Origin: Phycisphaera mikurensis NBRC 102666
GTDB taxonomy: Bacteria > Planctomycetota > Phycisphaerae > Phycisphaerales > SM1A02
Assembly: GCA_945870475.1 (NCBI GenBank)
Contig: CAMBSR010000041.1
Location: 1 to 12,698, forward strand
DNA: 12,698 nucleotides
Direction: 5' to 3'
Shown here one piece after another: positions 1 through 6,114 of this stretch (positions are counted from its first letter, which is position 1; the number at the start of each line of letters is the position of its first letter). A model generated the notes under the pieces. The model saw only the letters and a program-made list of their open reading frames with translations, had not been told where the DNA came from and did no database searches. Position numbers and translations under genes: made by a program.

Positions 1-102
1 CGACGACAACCGCTCGTCCGGGCGGCACCCGGGAGTAATCGGATCTCAAGCTGCCGGACTTCGCGGTTGGCGACGCCGCGGGCCAGGGGTCCCGTGCTCG
101 CT
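1..102 (+). repeat. Dispersed repeat A, left copy
   Basis: A 102-nt segment with a same-length, same-orientation copy at 12597-12698. About 92 of 102 positions match. Nine of the ten differences cluster in a short core (about 35-50), so conserved arms flank a variable centre. The right arm contains a small stem, CGCGG (62-66) with CCGCG (76-80). The window begins exactly at the repeat, so the element may extend further left. It does not resemble a known insertion sequence and has no coding capacity; its function is unknown. Confidence 0.8.
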
Positions 103-150
103 GCGGGTGCTCGCACACGTGACAATCCCATCATGTGCCTGCTCACACCA

Positions 151-265
151 GCGGCGGTGAGGCCATTGCCGAACCGACGCCACTGGAGCAAACAGTGCCT
201 GGCCCCCTCGCCGGAGGGGCAGTGGCGGCGCCATGCCGCCCGCCCCGCAAGGCGACGGGGCCAGT
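151..265 (+). repeat. Palindromic dispersed repeat B, left copy
   Basis: A 115-nt segment matching 12348-12462 at about 107 of 115 positions. Its 3' part folds into a long hairpin: arms 199-212 and 251-264 (13 of 14 complementary), then GGGGC (216-220) with GCCCC (242-246), then GGCGGC (224-229) with GCCGCC (235-240) around the loop GCCAT. The eight differences between copies lie at 187-194 and 221-223, outside all paired arms. It lies 63 nt past the yraN stop in antisense orientation to that gene. By analogy with REP-type palindromes it could act as a transcript end or a mobile palindrome, which is inference. Confidence 0.8.
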
Positions 266-298
266 CCCCTGCGGGATCGGCTTCGCTCCATCGCCTCA

Positions 299-316
299 CC
301 GCCCGCCCCGCAAGGC
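299..316 (+). repeat. Fragment of repeat B
   Basis: These 18 nt (CCGCCCGCCCCGCAAGGC) exactly repeat positions 236-253 inside the left copy of B. With the 11-nt inverted arm at 293-303 they suggest a second, decayed or partial B unit next to the complete one. No equivalent fragment is visible beside the right copy. Confidence 0.6.
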
Positions 317-328
317 AGCACAGTGACC

Positions 329-730
329 TCACCACGGCGAACCAGATGCATCAAACGCATGCGGCCAGTGCATCACGGACGTCCCGCCGCCAGCATCCAC
401 TGACACGGCCACCACGTCGAACTGGAACAGTCGCTCCCGGAACTCGGGCCGCTCGGCGAGCGTCGCTGCGAGGCGCACGAGGTTCGCCTGCTTGACGTGG
501 TCCACGCGCTCCTCCGGGTTCCACGCGCCGCGCCGTGTCTTCACTTCCACCACGGCGACCGCGCCGCTCGGTGCCAGTGCCACGATGTCGGCCTCGTCGT
601 CTCCGATGCGGAGGTTGCGCTCGATCACGCAGTAGCCATGCGACGCCAGGTGCGCCGCGGCTGCCGCCTCGCCCAGTGCGCCGAGTGCGGCGCGGGCATT
701 TCCCGTGTGACTTCCCGATGATTCGGCCAT
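329..730 (-). CDS. YraN/UPF0102 family nuclease-like protein
   Basis: A 133-residue protein of the UPF0102 (YraN) family, which has a restriction-endonuclease-like fold of uncertain cellular role. Visible hallmarks are the N-terminal G-x-x-GE block (residues 17-21), a Gly-Tyr followed by ERNLR (32-41), the acidic DDEADIV segment (44-50) that replaces the usual GEIDII, and the nuclease-type EVK motif (62-64) followed by TRR. A VDHVKQANL stretch (77-85) matches the family's conserved V-x-x-K-Q region. D48, E62 and K64 are the likely metal-site residues. Length is close to the usual 115-130. ATG at 730 is the only good start. The nearest GGAGG is 15 nt upstream and buried in a hairpin (744-773). 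The gene ends just before the repeat-filled left end. The usual neighbours of yraN (rnhB, rplS) are absent. Confidence 0.85.
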   Translation of the reverse strand: MAESSGSHTGNARAALGALGEAAAAAHLASHGYCVIERNLRIGDDEADIVALAPSGAVAVVEVKTRRGAWNPEERVDHVKQANLVRLAATLAERPEFRERLFQFDVVAVSVDAGGGTSVMHWPHAFDASGSPW

Positions 731-743
731 GTCCCGAAGGTAA

Positions 744-773
744 CGCCTCCCCGGGCGTCGGACCGGGGAGGCG
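744..773 (-). terminator. Strong 11-bp hairpin between two minus-strand genes
   Basis: CGCCTCCCCGG (744-754) and CCGGGGAGGCG (763-773) are perfectly complementary around an 8-nt loop. The hairpin lies 50 nt beyond the stop of the dockerin-tailed gene and 13 nt before the yraN start. A terminator for the upstream gene is the simplest reading, but only a weak TTACCTT follows instead of a T-run. Read in the yraN direction, the 3' arm contains GGGGAGG, the best ribosome-binding sequence there, so the stem could also limit yraN translation. Confidence 0.55.
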
Positions 774-823
774 GCGGAAGTTCCTTGCGAACGCTGAGGA
801 TTGCGTTCATGGAGAGCGCAGTC

Positions 824-1339
824 TTAGGGGTTCACGAGGTTCAGCGGGCACTCCGATGGCGTGATGTCGTGACGGGGCGCTGCACCCCAGAACGCAAGCA
901 TGGTTCCGAGGTCTGCGCCGTCGACCTGCTGATCGAAGTTCAGGTCCGCGGAAGATGCGAAGCCCTGGTTGGCCGTGCTGACGACCGTCCAGCCGCCCGC
1001 ACTCATCGGGGCGCTGCACGAGTCGCCGGTGCAGATCTTCTTTGCCTCCACCGCACCATCGCTCCAAGCGCGAAGCACGACGGTGTACTCGTAGCTGTTG
1101 ATGCAGGTGGCGTTGCAGGCATTGCTGCTGAACGCGAATCGGTCATTGTGCGCGGTGCCGTACCAGACGATCGTCGGTGGCGTCTGCGACGGTGCAGCCA
1201 CCGCGGCGAGCGAGGCTGCGGCGGAGGACAGGGAGCCGTGTGCCTCCCGCTCGGTGCCGGCGAACCGCTGCGCGAAGGGGAAGGCGACGAGTGCGCCTGC
1301 GAGGAGTGCAAGACCGGTACCGGTGGATGTGGGCTTCAT
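824..1339 (-). CDS. Small secreted protein with dockerin-like tail
   Basis: A 171-residue protein. The N-terminus (MKPTSTG, then a hydrophobic stretch of about residues 9-23 and an Ala-rich region to about 49) looks like a Sec signal peptide. The middle is short and Cys-containing (C75, C79, C103, C108). Residues 132-143 form one calcium-loop half of a type I dockerin-like repeat (D132, N134, D136, D140, D143), followed by GADLGTMLAFWG and a tail ending in CPLNLVNP. Tails of this kind are common on exported planctomycete proteins and may serve in anchoring or sorting; partners are unknown. The two loop positions that are usually Gly are Phe and Gln here. The function of the middle is not recognised. 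The ATG at 1339 has no clear Shine-Dalgarno sequence. Confidence 0.7.
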   Translation of the reverse strand: MKPTSTGTGLALLAGALVAFPFAQRFAGTEREAHGSLSSAAASLAAVAAPSQTPPTIVWYGTAHNDRFAFSSNACNATCINSYEYTVVLRAWSDGAVEAKKICTGDSCSAPMSAGGWTVVSTANQGFASSADLNFDQQVDGADLGTMLAFWGAAPRHDITPSECPLNLVNP

Positions 1340-1575
1340 GGTGGATTTCGTGTCTCTCGAACTGACTTCTCGCCGAACTCGCGCTTCGTGGCCTGCAAGG
1401 GACAGGGTTGCGTCAGCTCCATGAGCTAACTGGCCCTTGGGCTGGGCGAAGCAGCAACACCTTTCAAGGCGTGGAAATCCGCCCCGGCGGCTCAGCGAAG
1501 GGCGTCCTTTGTCCTGGAATCAGTCGATCGAAGCCTGCAGCTGCCAAAGTCGCGGCTGGCGGCGGCCTGCGAGCG
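1340..1575. other. Intergenic spacer upstream of the dockerin-tailed gene
   Basis: 236 nt between the amidotransferase stop and the dockerin-tailed gene, both on the minus strand. It presumably holds that gene's promoter and any terminator of the upstream operon. I see only a small palindrome, AGCTC (1415-1419) with GAGCT (1423-1427), and no convincing -35/-10 pair or T-run terminator. Confidence 0.4.
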
Positions 1576-2325
1576 TCAGTGATGCACCCAGCCCGGTGCC
1601 ACCAGCCCGGTCTGCTGGCGGGAGGCGGGGAAGAGCACCAGGTTGACGGCGTCGAAGACGCGCGTGGCATTGCGCTCGGCTGCGGGGTAGTGCTCCGCGG
1701 TGGTCTGGCGCAGGGCGGCCTTGGTGGTGCCGGCGGCCATCAGTTCGGCGTCGGTGGCGGAGTCGATCTCGCCGTTGATGGTCTCGCGCGTCCACTCGGG
1801 GTGATACTGGATGCCGTAGCTCAGGGCACCCACGCGGAAGGCCTGCACCTTGCAGTGCTGGCCCTGCATGACGAGCGCGGCACCCTCGGGCAGTGCGCTC
1901 ACGTGCTCGCCGTGCTCCTGGAAGACCGTCTGGTTCCAGCCGATGCCGGCGTGAAGGACGTCCTCGACGCCGATCGACGCGGTGCGCACCGGCACCCAGC
2001 CGAACTCGGGCTTGTCGAGCTTGCTGACCGTGCCGCCGAGCGCCTTCGCCAGGAGCTGCGCGCCGAGGCAGATGCCGAGGATGGGGATGCCCGCGGCATG
2101 TGCGTCGCGCAACAGTGCCAGTTCCTGTGCCACCCACGTATCGGAGTCGTTGGCGGACTGCGGCCCGCCGAGCGAGACGACGCCGTGCACGTCATCGAGG
2201 TCCGCCGGGAGCGGCTGGCCGAGGTCGATGCGCACCGTGCGGACCTTCTGCCCGTGCTGGCGCAGTGCGGTGCCGAGGTGGCCGGGGTCGCTGATCTTGG
2301 AATGCTGGATGACGAGGATGGCCAT
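1576..2325 (-). CDS. Class I glutamine amidotransferase (GMP synthase-like)
   Basis: A 249-residue stand-alone class I glutamine amidotransferase of the GMP synthase-like group, which hydrolyses glutamine to deliver ammonia; the acceptor is unknown. The nucleophile elbow GICLGAQ carries Cys86, and YHPE supplies His175 and Glu177, completing the triad. An SLGGPQSAND block (51-60) matches the family's early GGP segment. No synthetase domain is fused. The frame stays open upstream to 2502, but that stretch is Pro/Arg-rich, overlaps dxs, and precedes the core fold, so ATG 2325 (MAILVIQHS) is chosen. It lies 67 nt after dxs on the same strand and may be co-transcribed with it. Relatives include enzymes that act on small metabolites, but nothing in the sequence fixes the substrate. 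Confidence 0.85.
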   Translation of the reverse strand: MAILVIQHSKISDPGHLGTALRQHGQKVRTVRIDLGQPLPADLDDVHGVVSLGGPQSANDSDTWVAQELALLRDAHAAGIPILGICLGAQLLAKALGGTVSKLDKPEFGWVPVRTASIGVEDVLHAGIGWNQTVFQEHGEHVSALPEGAALVMQGQHCKVQAFRVGALSYGIQYHPEWTRETINGEIDSATDAELMAAGTTKAALRQTTAEHYPAAERNATRVFDAVNLVLFPASRQQTGLVAPGWVHH

Positions 2326-2384
2326 CGTGGTGTTCGCTGGGGTCCGTGGGGCGAGGCGGTGCAGTGCGTTCGATGAAGTGACGT

Positions 2385-2401
2385 GCCGTCCGTCAGACGG
2401 C
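2385..2401 (-). terminator. Small hairpin spanning the dxs stop codon
   Basis: GCCGTC (2385-2390) pairs with GACGGC (2396-2401) around a 5-nt loop that contains the dxs stop codon (2393-2395). It has six GC-rich base pairs and no T-run. It might attenuate read-through into the amidotransferase gene, but it may be chance in DNA of this composition. Confidence 0.2.
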
Positions 2402-4366
2402 GCCGACCGCGCGGGTGCCGGCGGTGCGTGCCGTCGGGGCAGGGCAGCGCTCGATGGCGGCGCGCACGCTGCGTGCGATGGCCGCGGGGTCGAGCCCGGC
2501 ATCGACGAGCTGTTCCTTGCGCTCGCCGTGGTGGATCCAGTGGTCCGGGATCGCCAGGCGGGTGACGAGCCGCGTGTCGAGGCCGTGCTCGTTGCACGCC
2601 TCCAGCACGCAGGCGCCGAAGCCGCCGCGGATCGAGTGGTCTTCCACCGTCACCACGGGGATGCCGCGGCCGAGGAGGTCCTTGAGGAGCGCCACGTCGA
2701 TGGGCTTCGCGAAGCGCGCGTCGTAGAGGTCCACCGTGTACTCGCCGAGCTGCGCGATGGCCTCTGCGGATTCGTGTGCCATGGTGCCGAAGGCGAGGAT
2801 CGCCACGTCGGGCTTGGCGTGCTTGACCAGCGCGCGGGCCTTGCCGAGCTCGAAGGGCGGGCAGGGCTGCGAGGTGAAGCGGTCGAGGACCGACTCGCGC
2901 GGGTAGCGCACGCTGCTGAGGCCGGTCTCGTAGCCGGCCATGAACTCGAGGCAGGCCTTCAGGCTCGGCTCGTCGAGCGCAGCCATGATGACCGCGTTCG
3001 GCAGTACCGAGAGCATGCTGATGTCGCAGAAGCCGTGGTGCACCGCGCCGTCGCCGCCGACGAGGCCCGCGCGGTCGAGGCAGAGGCGCAGCGGCAGGCC
3101 CTGGAGCGAGGACTCCTGGAAGCACTGGTCGAAGGCGCGCTGCAGGAAGGTGCTGTAGACGGCGAAGAAGGGCTTGAAGCCGGTCTTCGCCATGCCGCAC
3201 ATCATGTCGGCGGCGTGGCTCTCGCAGATGCCGGTGTCCCACACGCGGTCGGGGAACTTGGGCTGCACCTTCGCGATGCCGGTGCCATCGGGCATGGCCG
3301 CGGTGCAGGCGACCACCTTGGGGTCGCGCGCCATGAGGTCTGCCATTGCGTCGCCGTACGCGGCGGTGAAGCTGCGGCCGCCCTTCTTGAGCTCGATGCG
3401 GCAGCCCTCGTTCTCCATGTCGTCGAGCACGCTGAACGGGCTCGGGGAGTGGAAGGTGCAGCTGTCCTTCTCGGCGAAGCCGAAGCCCTTGCCCTTGACG
3501 GTCTTCACGTGGAGGACCATCGGGCGATCGAATTCCTTGGCTTCGTTCAGGACGTCCACGAGGGACTTGATGTCATGGCCGTCGACGGGGCCGACGGTGA
3601 CCAGGTTGAAGTGCTCGAACCAGCCGTTGGTCTGCACCTCGTGGGCCAGGTTCTTGCTGACCTCGCCGAGGCGGTGGTAGAGCTCGCTGAGCGTGCCGCC
3701 GCCCGGGACGTGCTTGGCGAACTCGCGCGCGGCCTTCTTGAACTCGCTGTAGCCCGCGCTCATGCGGACGCGGTCGAAGTACGCGGCCACCGCGCCCTGC
3801 GGCTTGGCGATCGACATGCCGTTGTCGTTGAGCACCAGGAGGAACTGGCGCTGCAGCGTGCCGGCGTTGTTCAGGCCTTCCATCGCCACGCCGTTCACGA
3901 TGCTGGCGTCGCCGATGATCACCGCCACGCGACGACCGTCGGCGGTCTCCGGGCTCCAGCCCTCGCCGCCGAGGGTGTCGCCGCGCGCCATGCCGACCGC
4001 GGTCGAGATGCCGGTGCCGGCGTGGCCGACGGAGAAGAGGTCGTAGCTCGACTCGCGGGGCTCGGGGAAGCCGGACATCCCGCCGCGCTGGCGCAGCTTG
4101 CTGAGGAGGTGCTGGCGTCCGGTGAGGAGCTTGTGCGTGTAGCACTGGTGGCCGACGTCCCACAGCAGGCGGTCGTGGCCGAAGTCGAAGACGTAGTGCA
4201 GGGCGATCGTGAGGTCCACCACGCCGAGGTTCGGTGCAAGGTGGCCGCCGCTCTTGGCGACCTGCTCGCAGATGGCCTGCCGGACTTCCGCGGCCAGCTG
4301 CGGGAGTTGCTCGACGGAGAGCTTCTTGAGGTCGGCGGGGCCGGTGATCGTGGGGAGGAGGTTCAT
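2393..4366 (-). CDS. dxs: 1-deoxy-D-xylulose-5-phosphate synthase
   Basis: A cytosolic, thiamine-diphosphate-dependent enzyme that joins pyruvate and glyceraldehyde 3-phosphate into DXP, the first step of the MEP isoprenoid pathway. At 657 residues it is slightly longer than the usual 620-640. The TPP domain has GGHLAPNLG (40-48, His42), WDVGHQ (69-74) and a cofactor motif GDASIVNG (152-159) leading to LNDN (179-182). The pyrimidine domain has catalytic Glu382 (CESHA), the YSTFLQR block (404-410) and DRAGLVGGDGAVHHG (431-445). The C-terminal transketolase domain follows, with VTVEDHSIRGGFG (572-584). Oddities: the motif reads GDA instead of GDG, YPRES replaces YPRG (488-492), and a loop of about 15 residues (130-144) precedes the cofactor motif. 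The start at 4366 (MNLLPTI) matches the family N-terminus but has no Shine-Dalgarno sequence. It lies 103 nt downstream of ispA on the same strand. Confidence 0.95.
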   Translation of the reverse strand: MNLLPTITGPADLKKLSVEQLPQLAAEVRQAICEQVAKSGGHLAPNLGVVDLTIALHYVFDFGHDRLLWDVGHQCYTHKLLTGRQHLLSKLRQRGGMSGFPEPRESSYDLFSVGHAGTGISTAVGMARGDTLGGEGWSPETADGRRVAVIIGDASIVNGVAMEGLNNAGTLQRQFLLVLNDNGMSIAKPQGAVAAYFDRVRMSAGYSEFKKAAREFAKHVPGGGTLSELYHRLGEVSKNLAHEVQTNGWFEHFNLVTVGPVDGHDIKSLVDVLNEAKEFDRPMVLHVKTVKGKGFGFAEKDSCTFHSPSPFSVLDDMENEGCRIELKKGGRSFTAAYGDAMADLMARDPKVVACTAAMPDGTGIAKVQPKFPDRVWDTGICESHAADMMCGMAKTGFKPFFAVYSTFLQRAFDQCFQESSLQGLPLRLCLDRAGLVGGDGAVHHGFCDISMLSVLPNAVIMAALDEPSLKACLEFMAGYETGLSSVRYPRESVLDRFTSQPCPPFELGKARALVKHAKPDVAILAFGTMAHESAEAIAQLGEYTVDLYDARFAKPIDVALLKDLLGRGIPVVTVEDHSIRGGFGACVLEACNEHGLDTRLVTRLAIPDHWIHHGERKEQLVDAGLDPAAIARSVRAAIERCPAPTARTAGTRAVGAV

Positions 4367-4394
4367 GTGTATTTCTATGGTGGCAGGCCGTGGT

Positions 4395-4408
4395 CCGGAT
4401 GCGTCCGG
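4395..4408 (-). other. Short hairpin in the ispA-dxs spacer
   Basis: CCGGA (4395-4399) pairs with TCCGG (4404-4408) around a 4-nt loop in the 103-nt spacer between ispA and dxs. No T-run follows on the minus strand, so it is not a standard terminator. It could lie in the dxs leader or be chance. Confidence 0.2.
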
Positions 4409-4469
4409 TTCACGCCGCTTCGTGCCGTTGATGGCGGCAGCAGGGCGGTTTGGGATTGTAGCGCGTTGG

Positions 4470-5345
4470 TTATCGCGTACGGGTGGCCAATTGCTGCGCC
4501 ATGCTGCGCAGGGGTTCGGCGGCGGGGCCCAAGGGACGGAGGGCGCCGAGGGCGGTTTCGAGGAGCTCAGCCACGTGCCGACGGCTTTCCTCGATGCCGA
4601 ACACGCCCGGGTAGGTCAGCTTGCCAGCGTCCTGGTCCTTGCCGGCGGCCTTCCCGAGGTGCTCGGTGGACTGGGTCTCGTCGAGGATGTCGTCGACCAC
4701 CTGGAACATGAGGCCCATCGCATCGCCGTAGACGGAGAGGGCCTGCAGGCGTGCCTCGTCAGGGGTGCCGCAGAGGGCACCCATCCGGCAGGCGCAGCGG
4801 ATCAGTGCGCCGGTCTTGTGGTCGTGGATCAGGCGGAGCTTGGCGCCCGCGTCCGGGGTGCCGGGGAATCCGCCGAGCGTGTCGTAGACCTGGCCGCTGA
4901 TCATGGCGGTGGTGGCGGAGGCGAGCTCGCGCGCGATCTCCGCCGGGCGCAGGCGCGACTCGAGCGCCACCTCCACGGCCACGGAGGTCAATGCGTCACC
5001 TGCCAGGATGGCGAGCGCCTCACCGTGCGCCTTGTGGGTGGTGGGGCGGCCGCGGCGCAGGTCGTCGTTGTCGAGGGCCGGCAGGTCGTCGTGCACCAGG
5101 CTGAAGCAGTGGATCATCTCGAGCGCGATCGCCGCGTGTACGGCATCGGCGCGCTGTCCGCCCACGGCCTCACAGGCGCGCAGCGTCAGGACCGGGCGGA
5201 CGCGCTTGCCGCCGGCGAGCGTCGCGTACTGCATGGCCTCGCGCAGGCGCGGGGCGAGCGGGTGCTCGGCGAGGGCGTGCTGCAGGGCGGATTCCACCTC
5301 CTGGAGGAGCTGGGCGTCGGTGGCATGCGTGCCGAGGGCGGTCAT
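4470..5345 (-). CDS. ispA: Short-chain polyprenyl diphosphate synthase (FPP/GGPP)
   Basis: A 291-residue trans-isoprenyl diphosphate synthase that condenses IPP with DMAPP or GPP to FPP and possibly GGPP. Markers: GGKRVRP substrate site (45-51), first aspartate-rich motif HDDLPALDNDDLRRGRPT (85-102, Asp86/87/92), GDAL (116-119), GQ (151-152), HDHKTGALI (174-182) and second aspartate-rich motif DDILD (218-222). The residue five places before the first motif is Phe81, and bulky aromatics there usually favour C15; this points to FPP but does not settle it. ATG 5345 (MTALGTHATD) is chosen because the in-frame extension to 5711 is antisense to the ExbB-like gene and unlike the family. It heads the minus-strand run ispA - dxs - amidotransferase and is divergent from the channel gene 60 nt away. 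Confidence 0.92.
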   Translation of the reverse strand: MTALGTHATDAQLLQEVESALQHALAEHPLAPRLREAMQYATLAGGKRVRPVLTLRACEAVGGQRADAVHAAIALEMIHCFSLVHDDLPALDNDDLRRGRPTTHKAHGEALAILAGDALTSVAVEVALESRLRPAEIARELASATTAMISGQVYDTLGGFPGTPDAGAKLRLIHDHKTGALIRCACRMGALCGTPDEARLQALSVYGDAMGLMFQVVDDILDETQSTEHLGKAAGKDQDAGKLTYPGVFGIEESRRHVAELLETALGALRPLGPAAEPLRSMAQQLATRTR

Positions 5346-5405
5346 TCCGGCGAGTGTATCGGAACCCGTATGATTGCCTATTCCCCCGACTGCGAGGCCC
5401 CCACC
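5346..5405. promoter_or_regulatory. Divergent promoter region, ispA / ExbB-like gene
   Basis: Sixty nt separate two divergent start codons, so both promoters should lie here or inside the facing genes. A good -10-like TATGAT (5369-5374) reads towards the channel gene, but no matching -35 is visible. On the minus strand a weaker TACACT-like hexamer lies about 10 nt before the ispA ATG, which would give a very short leader. GAGG at 5394-5397 is 8 nt before ATG 5406 and supports that start over the in-frame ATG at 5370. Confidence 0.35.
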
Positions 5406-6104
5406 ATGTTCGAGCATTTCTTTTCCATCCTCCACAAGGGCGGCCTGGTCATGTGGCCGCTCCTGGCCCTGAGCCTGGTCTCGGTGACGCTGTCCTTCGA
5501 GCGCGGCCTCTACTGGATCCGGCAGAACGGCCCCGCCTCCAAGCGTGGCTTCGTGAAGCTCATGGAGGCGTTCCGCCGCGGCGATCGCTCCCACGTGGAA
5601 GCGCTGTGCGAGACCTCGGACACCGTGTATTCGCGCGTGGCGCTCTCGCTCCTGCACGACGGGGCCAGCGACGCGGTGGCGGTGGGAGCCGTGGAAGCGG
5701 AGCGCATCCACATGGATCGCTTCATGGCGACGCTCTCCACCATCATCACCGCCGCCCCGATGCTCGGCATCCTGGGAACGGTCACGGGCATCATCACCAG
5801 CTTCGACCTGCTCTCGGGCGGTCAGGCGATGGTGGACCCGCGTGCGGTGTCCGGCGGCATCTCCGAGGCACTGGTGGCGACCGCCAGCGGCCTGGTGGTG
5901 GCGCTGATCTCGCTCTTCCCGTTCATGGGCTACGGCGCACAGCGCGAGAACACGCTCGGCCGCCTGGAGACGATGATCGCGGTGGCGCAGCTGACGCTTG
6001 GTGCAACACCGCCGCCGCGCGGCATGAGCCCGCGCGAGAAGCCGGTCACCGACACCACGCGTCAGGTGGAGCAGCCGCCGCGCGAGGTCGGAGTCCCCGG
6101 TTGA
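5406..6104 (+). CDS. MotA/TolQ/ExbB-family proton channel protein
   Basis: A 232-residue inner-membrane protein of the MotA/TolQ/ExbB family, whose members use the proton gradient to drive a partner in energising outer-membrane transport, envelope maintenance or motility. Three hydrophobic segments sit at about residues 12-33, 108-131 and 153-177. The second carries the family signature APMLGILGTVTGII (117-130), and the third carries ISEALVATASGL (152-163). The cytoplasmic loop of about 75 residues between segments 1 and 2 is normal. The tail from about 200 is hydrophilic and Pro-rich. Oddly, no ExbD/TolR partner is encoded nearby; the next gene is a phosphatase 10 nt downstream. Start ATG 5406 follows GAGG at 8 nt; ATG 5370 in the same frame would add 12 residues and is less likely. 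Confidence 0.88.
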   Translation: MFEHFFSILHKGGLVMWPLLALSLVSVTLSFERGLYWIRQNGPASKRGFVKLMEAFRRGDRSHVEALCETSDTVYSRVALSLLHDGASDAVAVGAVEAERIHMDRFMATLSTIITAAPMLGILGTVTGIITSFDLLSGGQAMVDPRAVSGGISEALVATASGLVVALISLFPFMGYGAQRENTLGRLETMIAVAQLTLGATPPPRGMSPREKPVTDTTRQVEQPPREVGVPG

Positions 6105-6114
6105 TGGAGGCGGA

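Larger units (their letters stand above)
1..328. other. Non-coding left end built of repeats
   Basis: No credible gene lies here; the open frames across it run through repeats that recur at the other end of the window. It holds repeat A (1-102), a 48-nt spacer with a short direct repeat (GTGCTCGC at 94-101 and 107-114), repeat B (151-265), and an 18-nt fragment of B at 299-316. An 11-bp inverted pair, GGCGGTGAGGC (153-163) and GCCTCACCGCC (293-303), encloses B. The yraN stop codon lies 12 nt beyond the fragment, so the region is the 3' flank of that gene. Confidence 0.75.

Noticed and set aside
151..316. CRISPR array
   Set aside because: Only one full unit and an 18-nt fragment occur, with no regular spacers and no cas genes.
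2326..2502. N-terminal extension of the amidotransferase by 59 residues
   Set aside because: Pro/Arg-rich, overlapping the 3' end of dxs, and preceding the core fold that begins at MAILVIQ.
4367..4469. A riboswitch upstream of dxs, for example a thiamine-diphosphate element
   Set aside because: Only a 5-bp hairpin is present; the conserved TPP-riboswitch core was not found.
1982..4711. A 909-residue open frame on the plus strand
   Set aside because: It is antisense to dxs, the amidotransferase and part of ispA, which have clear catalytic motifs. Its Ala/Glu/Val/His-rich sequence is typical of the reverse of GC-rich genes.
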